A program made the translations under genes and the position numbers. Positions 52,084-62,500 of a DNA stretch of 64,000 bases are shown piece by piece. The DNA lies in the NCBI GenBank assembly GCA_031763025.1, contig JASSKH010000001.1, positions 8,613,024 to 8,677,023 of the forward strand. The letters are read 5' to 3'. The DNA is from Macrocystis pyrifera. Lineage: Eukaryota > Sar > Phaeophyceae > Laminariales > Laminariaceae. The notes below the pieces were generated by a model that did not search any database, was not told the DNA's origin, and saw only the letters and a list, made by a program, of their open reading frames with translations. Every line of letters begins with the position of its first letter. Position 1 is the first letter of the stretch.

Positions 52084-55000
52084 AACACCCGAGCCTCGGA
52101 TAATATCACGACCTGCTTCAGGCAGCGAATCTCTCGGGCACCGGAGCGGAGTCGTACAGCATCGGCAGTGGTAGATACTTCTTCGGTGACGAATGAAGTG
52201 AATAAGTAGCAGGTATCTCTTCAGGAAGAAGTTGACGATTGTACGTAGACCAAACGAAGGTACTCGGCCCTACTCCCTTCCACCCGACCGACGCGCTGAC
52301 GGCGACGAAGTCGTGGGGCAGCAGCACTAGCAGCATTAGCATTAGCAGCAGCAGCAACTTCAGCAGCATCAGCATTAGCATCATCATCAGCCGCAGCGGC
52401 AGCAGCAGCCCAGGGAGGTGGCAGCCAAGCTTGACAAAATAGTCACAATCTCGTACTACCGTAGATGCACGTCGAGGAAAAGGTCGGGAAGCTTATACCG
52501 ATAACAAGGATAGCGAGTGGAGATATATTGGTAGGTTCCGCAGTCCGTTGGGGACACCGCTGCAAGTTTCCGACACACGTTTCCGACACAGGAACAACGC
52601 CTTCTATCTCATCGTTGTCGTGGCAAGAGTTGAACAAGAATAAGGATTAGCACGACAGCGCAGTCCAAGCTTTTTCTGCTGGGAAATAACTCGAAATGTC
52701 TACCTTGCATCTTAGACGTGGACGTGGTTTTCTTTATGGCAGGCTTCGCAAGGGAGCTTACGGACTGCCTTCGCTATATCTACTCCACAGCCGGCACAAC
52801 TACGAAAACAACATCGGAGGGCTGTTTGGGCTTCCATAAGCGTCGAAAATAATTCAGGCAGTGCATATTGTTTTCCTTCTTGGTGAAACCCGTTTGTTTA
52901 TTGTGTGCTTGCCGTCAAGCCGAAGTTGGATATATCCAGCATTCCCTTCGGTTATGCCGCATCACTCTCAATTGCGCCTACTACTGTATCTGCATAATTT
53001 ACGTCGCGTGGTATATGTCTCAAACGCGAAAAAAAGAGTGTGGTCTTTCCCCAAATATGTCATGTACCGGACCCGAAGCGGACACAAACATGCACGACTC
53101 TAGCTCAGACGCGAATCTTGCCGGACAGCATTGACCAATATCAGGTGAGGGTGGGGATTCTCAAAGGAAACAACAAGGCAGAGCCGGCCGGGCTACGACC
53201 GAGGATCGTTATTTTCCGATCTTTTTGCTTTAGACACGATTACTAGTTGATTCTGATTTTGCCGTTGATGGAAATTTGTATGGCGGGGGTGCCTCTCAAG
53301 TTGAGTCATTGCCTTGAAAATATTGTCCTACCGTAGATCAAAAATGGGTATCGGCGTACGGTTCGAAAAAAGGAGGAGAAGTGATCTGGGAGAAAAAAAA
53401 CGTACCGGTGCACGGAAAAATAGTAGCTCGCATCACGCGGTAACCGTACCCATCATACAAGAAAATCTCATGCCCCACATCGTACATCTGGATATATCAT
53501 AGAACATGCCTACATTAGTTGAGGCAACCATCGGTGGTCTACGGGTGACCCATGGTTCGCCCATTGCACTGCAGGCTGGTCCATGAGAGACTGTCCAGAG
53601 TTCGCCCATGAGTTGTCCGTTGATTTGTATACTGTAAATACCCATGGTTCCCACATAGGTCGGTAGTGGGTCATCTATCGAGCGTTCGCTGCTAGATTTC
53701 GCAGACCGATAGATTGCCCATGGATTTACAGTGATGACCCGCGCGGCTGTGTCCCATGGGAATCCCATGGGCGTCATGAGAAACACCACAAACACTGCAC
53801 GGTACATAATTCCAATAGTATGTCACATTGTGGGACGTTTTGTCTTTCCATGGACAAAAATTGAAAAAGATGAAAATGTCCGAGGGCTATGTTAGCCGTT
53901 CGAGCCAATTTGGGTACTTGCGTAGACGCTCGTTCAAGGACACCTACTCGAGCTAAATTATATAAAAAAGCGCTCGAACCTACTACTTAAAGGGAGGCGA
54001 ATCGAGATGTGCTCGATAGGCGTCCCGTGTGCTATGGGATGTACCACTAAAAACTAAGCAATGCTTATGTCATAGGTTATGTGCCGTGGCTTGGGGCACA
54101 GCGATTGACATGAGGCATTCTGATGAACCCGATGGCATTTACCACGACGACATTAACGTCTGCAGTGGAATAAATACATACTCATATAGGAGCAGAATGT
54201 TGAGCTGTACTAGGGTTTTTCTTCAGGATTTTGGGCGCCTCTGTTTAGCTATCATCGACAACTCCGGAGACCCGCGGTACCGTGCGGGATCGGTGATGAT
54301 CTCTGAACGGCCGTGGGCTCCGCGTATTGCGTATTGATCTCAACCAAATGCCCGGTCCAATCGCGCACGCAGCCCTACGTGACTCTTCAGCTCGGGCTGC
54401 ACGACACGATGAACGCCGACTGACTGTAAACGTCAGTAACCGTTGGTGATAGATAACATTCTTCGTGAAAATATCCCGCACCATTGCCGAGAGACATACA
54501 TTTCTCGTGAGCGCAACAACGGAAGTGCCCAGAAATACTAGACACACTGCTGTGTCAACCGATAGCCAGGAAAACCACCGATCGATCTACATGCACTACC
54601 GGCAATGCGCAACGGTTGCGCGTCAGCGTTGCCAACGTGACCGCGTGCAATCCAATCTCCTGCAGCGCTTGCTTAAGGAAAAATACAGCAAACATACTGT
54701 TTTGCCAAGTATGAGTCCAAACAAATGTTCACGTTGATTTACAGTAAGGAGTTAATTACAACTAGTAGAACAACAAGTTATTACTCACTTAGCAGTGGTA
54801 CAGCTACATGTTTATACGCACTAAAGTATGTACGAATCCCCTTGCTGTTGTTGCCGGTGCTAAAAATATGCACACTGCACTAGGGGAGTTGTGTCTATCA
54901 TCACACATAGCATTCACTCGCTAAAAATGGTGCGCTGCCCCACGTGACGCCCATGCCTCTGGTGCACTGCGCCCTTCACGACTAACCGTCGCTCTACGAT

Positions 55001-56516
55001 TGGATAGCAGCTTCCCGATGCACAGATGGCAACACAGGGGACACCAGTGTACATCATACGCGTCTTCCACACCTATCGTACGACTACTGTAGGAAAATGT
55101 ACAGGCAAGCAGCGACCCAAATTCCCCTGGAAGAACTAAGCCTCGACTACTGTATGTATCGCGCTGTGTTTCGTAGAACCTCAATGTGTGAGCTGGCATC
55201 CCTAGCGTACATTCTTCCACCAACAGGGTCCAACGTTTCGTGCTTTCCCTCTCTTTCATACGAGGCATATGCTTGCTCGGCGCACTTGTACAGAAGCCAT
55301 GTATTCTACTGCAATCCGTATCACAGTCAAATTTCAAGCAACCCCCCCCCTCCCTCCCCGCAAACAAGATGGTGAAGCTGTGAAGCAGAAGGTGAGCCGA
55401 CTTTCACAAACTATGGCTTTGAACCAGGCAGCTACGAAATCCCGACGACAAGCAAACGATTCCCCCCTCTATATGGAGACGTCGCATAAACCAGCTCATA
55501 AGAAATCGAAAGCAGCACCGCCTTGATAACGCTTGGATGAATCAAACCCCGCAACTGGGGTGGCTGTCGGGCTGGCAATGCGACCAACCCTGGCGAAGCG
55601 GGTAGACGATTCATGCCATTGCGAGCACGTGCAGCGAGGAAGGTAAGGGAGGGAAAGGGCAGTAAGATATAGGAATACGAAATGGGCGCACTAGATGGTC
55701 ATATAAAGGACGCTCGTGGTCGGTGACTTGAAAACACGACTTGAAAACACAGGCATTAGGAGTCGCTGCTAATGACATCCCAAGCACCACGCCAATACAA
55801 GGGTTTAACAAAATAAACATAGACGCGAACGTGTTTGAGCACAGAAACGAGCAACGATACGAATAGGCTGAGACGAAAGTTCACCTTTTCGAGTGTTCAA
55901 CTTCATTTCTATCGTATCGTTGTCCTTGGGCGTGACGTTCGTTAGGGCAACGGGGGATGTATCGTAGTCGTCGGCTACCGCAGTTGTCACAAGTCAACTG
56001 CAACATATTAGCAAATGAGTCACATCACACTCGCACACTCATATATTCGAAACCGTGCTATGGTAGGGTTAGGGTCAAACCCCAACCCTAAGCCTAAACG
56101 TTCTGAGACCCCTTGCTTGAGGAGCTCAACCAACCTTTACCCTAAGATTTTTGGTTATTGTATACGCCACAGCTCCGACGGGCAATCTCATCCATATTAG
56201 GTGTCGACTGAGATATATAGAACTATACACATCGTTATTGGCGATGGTGCAACGGTGGAATGGTTTCGGAGGTCCGCATGCGACAGATCTATCGGCTGAC
56301 AAGTGCGAACCTTATTAAAGCACAGGTTCATCCTAATCCTGACCCTAACCCTAATCCAACAGACAACCCGCAACGTCTGGGCAAAATTCCTATTTCATAC
56401 TCGTACGGTGCATGAGCATCCCAATCCGACGTGGGTTCTACTCCCCACACCTTCTGTACAACAAACCTGTATATCGCGCTTTCAAAATACATGGAGGCCA
56501 ACCAAGGCCGGGACTA
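52084..56516. other. Region between copy B and the LPMO gene; no confident gene
   Basis: A minus-strand open frame at 52387-52118 ends in DFVAVSASVGW and later YDSAPVPERFAA, then a stop 35 bp from the copy B stop. It could be a 3' exon of a convergent gene, but its upstream half is an AGC-repeat-derived Leu run (52315-52400) and no partner exon was found. A minus-strand frame at 53807-53433 with CCCATGG repeats and one at 55990-55805 are also unassigned. TTAGGG-like tracts lie at 56065-56095 and 56336-56360. Confidence 0.4.
52315..52405 (+). repeat. AGC/ATTAGC trinucleotide repeat
   Basis: Irregular AGC, ATT and ATC triplets just 3' of copy B. It gives Ser/Ile-rich or Leu/Met-rich frames depending on strand. 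Confidence 0.7.
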
Positions 56517-59500
56517 TCAGCGACGCGACCGCACCTTGGATTTTACCACACACTGCGAGCCTGGCGCGCAGCAAGTAGGCCCAGTCCAGACTTCACATGA
56601 GTTGGAGCCTCCGCACTGCTCCCATTCGTCGGCACACACTGCAGGACGGCACTGAAACAACGCGGAAAGTGGGGGATACAACGGCCGATAACGACACGAG
56701 GGGATCCGGGCGTTGGGCGTCTATCTTCTGGCATAACCAGCAATGCACTTGTACCATTGTGCTACGCTGCCAAGTGGTACGACATGATTTCACTAACGAT
56801 GTACGAAGTGACCGTATGAGTTGGATCGCACACTAACGGTACCTGTGGAGACAACGGTGGCTAATAATCGGAATATCGTCGTAGATTTTTTATCTGTTGA
56901 CATTGATAATAGCTATGTAAAAGCGTGTTTACTTTATACCTTTTCAACGAACTGAGCCTATACTATACTTATCTATGCTAAACAAACGAACGACAGCCAC
57001 AATATATATAACGGCTAAAATTAATATCTGGTACCAGGTGTATCGTACGAGAAAAAAAACGAGACACCATTATTTCGAATTCGTTCGTGTCGACCATATC
57101 TAAGCGGATCGGCAACGCCACATAATGGATATCTGTCAATGACAATGTATAAAATTGGATCTTGCATATTAAGTTGTGTCAGTATGTAGTCGTCTTTTCC
57201 ATACGTAAGAACAGCGGTATTACTACAATTTATGGGGGGCTATAATATTTGTGATGCCCATAAAATAATCAACACATACCTGAGAATAGCACGCTTCCAA
57301 GGCGACGCATTCGTAACCTTCGAGGCAGCAAGTGGGTCCGGCCCATCCAGCTCCACCGCACTTCAAACGTGTACAGAGCAAGGCGTAGGCCAGAACCGAG
57401 CAGCGGGTGAGACAAGGGATGGGAGCAATCGCCAGCAGATCAAAGTGACGTACATGTTTACTATGTTGTGCAGTAACGCGTGAACTAGCAAGAACCACGA
57501 AAATGTGCGCATCCATTGAACAAATTAGGTGACTTAGCGACGAGGTGCTGTAGTTGTGATAGCATTATGGCTAGGGGAAAGTAGATGAAGGAAGGCAACA
57601 CACTCAATCAACTCCCCCGAACCCCACACTACCCGACACTACCCGAAAAAACCGATACTCTCTAACGTGTCACGGTGGAGATGACGGTACGGATATAGAC
57701 ACGACCTTACGTATGTTGTTGAGCGTCGAATGCACTCAATACCCAGTGCGTGTGGCGTTACAAAATCGATTAATACTAAATAGGTCGTCGAGCTAAGTGA
57801 CCGATACTTTGCAGTCCACGTTTTCGCTCTGCATGTCTACAAAATGCATCGCACCTGCTCATATGCCTCCACGGGGATCAAGCAACCTCCTGCCGGTGAT
57901 GGTGATGCCACGTCTTCTCCATACGTCGGCACCGGACTTATATCCGGGAGCGGCACCGGAGTGACATCTGGGAGCGGCACCGGAGTAACATCCGGGAGCG
58001 GCGCCGGAGTGACATCCGGGAGCGGCGGCGGGGTAACATCCGGGAACGGCTGCGGAGTAACATCCCGGAGTGGCGCGAGAGTAACATCACGGAGCGGCGC
58101 CGGAGTAACCTTCGGAAGCGGCGCTGGCGTAAGATCCGAGAGCGGCGCCGGAGTAGCAATCGGGTGCGGGGCCGGAGGTGTACCTGGGAATGGCGTCGGG
58201 GTAACACCCGGGGAAAAAATTGGAGACGAAGTAACGGGGGTAGAACAATCCTCCACAGGAGCGTCCGTCGTCGGCGGTGTCGCAGGCGTAGATGTCGGAA
58301 GCACGGGCATATTCGGAGCCGGTGTAGGTGGGGAGATACTTTCAATCGGAGCATTCGTCGGCGCCGGTGTCACAGGCGTCGGCGTCAGGAGCACGGGGAT
58401 GCTCGGAGCAGGTGTAGGCGAGAAGGCATCGTCAAACGGAGCGTTTGTCGGCGCCGGTGTCAAGGGCGCCGGAGTGGGAAGCACGGGCATGTTTGGAGCC
58501 GGTGAAGGTGGGAAGACATCGTCAACCGGAGCTTTTGTCGGCACCGGTGTCGGTCGCACAGTCATGTCCGGAGGCGGCCGAGGCGGAAATGGCTCGGGAA
58601 CCCCTTGCGCTGGGAGGAACGACGCACGTACATATGATATACAAATAATAGGGCAAAAGCGGGGTAGGAGGAACCAAATGGTCAGGTCGAAGTAGGATAG
58701 ATTAAGCTTGAGGCTGTCACATTTGACGGAAACAATCGGTTGATTACCTGCGACAGGCCTATAGCATGGGGCCCAGGATAACAGCACATAATCGGTCGCA
58801 ATACGAACGCCATACGTGGGCGTGTTAGCAGCAAACGCGGACTGTTGGGTGGTAGGCTACACGTAAGGCTAGCGTTTGCTGCCCTCGTCTACTTCGGGGA
58901 TTGGCTAATGGTTGAAAAACATATTTTTGAGTGAGGACGCCGTGAATACCGAAGTCGTCCATTTGGCAAACAGTCGTTTAGACAAGGTTTAGCATCAAAT
59001 ATGTTTGCGGGGAGGGGCAGACATCGGCAACAACAACATTACGTCCCTGCAACTCGAAAGTGTCGACAGGTTGTCGCATTTGTTAAACACTGCTGCTGGT
59101 ATACTGCAAAATCTCACATGGGCGAAGGGCGATATCGGAGCATTGCCAGAAGACGTTGCCGTATTTGGCTCCCGGTTTGCGGCACTCCGCGCTTCCCGTT
59201 TTAATCCAGTCCTCCTTATTAGGAGCGCATGTGCTCGGCCACGACTCAGGGTTGAACTCGTCATAGCCTGGACTCTTGCAGCCGTTCCCCGAGTCTACGA
59301 AAATACCATTGCGCGAGAAACCAGGAAATGAAAGGGTATGGGTTTACGAGATTATTACGCAACACAGTCAAACGCTTAGCAATTTGCTGCATTATGACAC
59401 AGTGACGAGCGGTATTGGTGTTGTGCATCACTTGCTGCGTTGGTTGAATAGGGTCTGCTGACGCCCTGTCACAACCCCCCCCCTTCACGGTGCCCACAGC

Positions 59501-62500
59501 CCAACGTTGCAATTAAAACTGAAAATGCGACAGTACATCACTCTCCACCAAAATACAAGAAATTGGATAGGATATTTTAATCTAATATATGTGATATTTC
59601 GGGTCAGAGAGGTAGTAAGTAGCAAATATCGGCAAAATTGGTGCGGTTTTCCCAGACTCCGACAAGATTCGTGCAGTGATGCGTCACCTTGAGTCCAAGT
59701 TCTTGTTGGCGTGATTGCCATTGTGAGGGTACACGCTGTCCATTAAAACTCAGACCATGGTTTATCGACACTGAACACGAAATAGGCATCTCGATTTCAC
59801 GGTCAGCGCAAAACGAAACGCCAACTTGGCTGTTGGATCCTACATATCGTTTCCCTCTTTGGGCTGAATGCATTAATCTGCACAATCTAATTATATGAAT
59901 TATTATACTGATATCACCCGTCCATGGCATTTTGTAATCGTATCGTCTTATTATTACCTAAATGAAACACGACCACAAAACGGAACTCACGGTACGGTGT
60001 GGCTGCTAGCATGTGGAAATATCGAAACGTGATGTAGCTCCCTTTCATCCAACCCATACGCCGTGAGGTTCACCGTGCCACCGTCTACCACTCTTCGGCA
60101 AACATCCCACCTCCCCTCTAACTAACCAAATCGTTCAAAGGCGGGTGACCCATTGCGTCAACGCGGAAACTCTCAAAATAATTGTCCCAAATGCACAACC
60201 TGCCTACCGGCGCAGCACTTAGAGCACTCACGATATGCCATCTGGAGGACGGCGTGGTCACACGATATCTTGGGCAGCTTGTATCTCATGTGTGTGACGT
60301 GACCATCATTCAGCACGCCTTCCAGATTGGGTCTGGTCTGGTCCGTCTCGTCTTTCCTGTAATTGCATCAGTCACCACGTGTCACGGCACAGACCAACGA
60401 TGTCGCGTTAGCTACATTGTAGAGGTCACCACTGCTTCACAATCGGTCCTAGGTTACGACGATGACAGTATGTTGCTATGTTACTATGCTACTTTAGCGC
60501 GCCAATCGCACATAGTGGGCATAGCTTACAACTAGAGCATGTAGTGAAATGAAGCTTATTGAGGCAGTGCCATGTTTTTATCCGTGTGCCCGTGAAATTC
60601 GCGGTTGTTTCCGTCCTGCAGTATATATACTATTAATATATATTTCAGCGGCTCAGCTACCAGCGGCTAGTCAAACCTGCAAGGAGGATCGATGTAATAT
60701 CGTCCGGGGTAAGCGGGGTCGACGGGGCTGTTGAAGGAATCGTCCTCCGCACGATCCAGAGGGTGCTTGTTGAAGCAGCTCTGGGTTACCACCCCGTTCG
60801 GATCTTCCATGTCGTCGCTGCAGCAGAGGAAAAACTCGATATGGCCCTGCCATGGGATAGCAAGGCCAACATCACAGGAGGAAAATACTCAGGTCGTACC
60901 CCGTCCTGTAGCTTCTTCGGGCGGCCAACTTACTAAGGTGAAAGAAGAAATCATGCGCAGCATCGTATGCATACAACACCCTCAAGTTACAATATCTATA
61001 GTAGTGCTTTGGTTGGGGTCTTCCCTCCAGATACACAGTCCACCCAGACTCGCGGTGGTCCAGCAGTGCGAGCTACATACTTTCTACTATGGCACGAAGC
61101 CACATACCGATATTGGCTAGGTTTACTACTGTGAACTTGCAAATCTACCTATTAATAGGCGCTTTCTCTCATTTTCCCTGGTCCATGCCCGACTTTGATC
61201 TGCACCGTACAACATAGGTTAGGGTGGATTTTTACGTCGATTCACAGCCGCCTTGAAATGTCCGCTATCCGTCAACCAAATATTTTGTATAGTCCACACC
61301 ATATTGAGGGATAGGTGGCACGGGTTGACATATGTTCAGAGTCGTTGAAATGTTTGACTGATGCACTAGACCTCAGCTTCTCTGCGGGAACGTTTACGCG
61401 GTGGAAGACTTGGTAGGGAAACCTCCAGCCTTCACTTCTACGCTGTATACAAATATATATCTACAGTAACTATATTTCGAAGTACTTCGTCGTACGAAAC
61501 AAGAGTGCAGTCTTAACGTGGTGGGTGTATGTAACATGTCAACTTTCATTTTGACAGTGTAAATATGTCACAGCCAAGGTTTGGGCCCAGATGTTCGATT
61601 GTCTCGGGTATACAGTTGTTGAGAATGACATCAATCTTTCTTCGCTGTGAAGCATTCGCCTAACCGGTATACCTGGTATGCTTTTGTACTTAGAGTTCGG
61701 CGTCGCCAGCTCGAAATACGTTTCACCGGCGACGGTTGGGATGAGGGATAGATAATCAAGGTGGTTACGTGGCAGTGCGCATCTATCTAATATATCTCGC
61801 GCTGACGACGATAGCATACCACACGTGCTGGCCTTGAACAAACCTACTGTCGTACACTGACGTTTCGAGCTATGTTTGTGTTTTGTTTTGGGCTCATCCC
61901 TTTTATTCTATTTATTGTCTTCGCCCTTCTTTTTCCTGCTTCCTCCGATTAATAGTCGCAACTCAGGACCGGGTTCACATAGCAGGCTCTTCTCCGCGCT
62001 CTTCAGTACGGTACGCGCCTTCGACGTTTACTACGAAAGATTTTTCTTCCTTGTCGATTCGCTTCAGATTGTGCCTGCCCACGCTATTTTTACGGGTTCT
62101 CGACAGGGTGTCTTTCGGAACTATAAGCACCACAAGGGGAATTACATTCGAGAGATCAACTCATCCGGTGGTAGTTGCACTTCTTTCATCCACCTTAGCC
62201 TTCGTCTGTGAAGGCATACAATGTCAGAGCAAGGGTTTTGCGGGTAGGCTTCTGGTGTAAAAAAACCACAGGCGTCCACATGAACGAGACTTACTCACGA
62301 TACGGTTTTGGTTCTGACCAGACGGGTAAATCGTGCATACGCTCTACCTGCACATTCAGTCTACACTTCTCCTCGGCCTGAACCCCCCGCTGCCCAACCA
62401 CTTACACTACAAAATGGTTCAGTGCGGAGCCTTGAGAACGGCATACCAACACGGCCCGTAGCGTCTTTCTCCTCCGATGCATTCCAGCAGCTGATAAAAG

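Noticed and set aside
53433-53807. 124-residue minus-strand ORF with a hydrophobic start
   Set aside because: Built on repeated CCCATGG palindromic units; no recognisable domain or supporting exons.
57844-58695. 283-residue Gly/Ser/Val-rich plus-strand ORF
   Set aside because: It is the complement of the Pro/Thr linker exon, with open frame caused by the 30-bp repeats.
59005-59331. Plus-strand ORF resembling leucine-rich repeats (DIGNNNITSLQLESV, DIGALPEDVAVF)
   Set aside because: The opposite strand at 59294-59118 encodes a phase-compatible LPMO exon with family motifs (SGNGCKSPGYDEFNP, VFWQCSDI) and proper splice sites; the LRR look is an antisense shadow.
60648-60935. Plus-strand open frame without a start (ISSGVSGVDGAVEGIVLRTI)
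   Set aside because: It is antisense to the LPMO exon 60846-60677, which has recognisable family motifs and clean phases on the minus strand.
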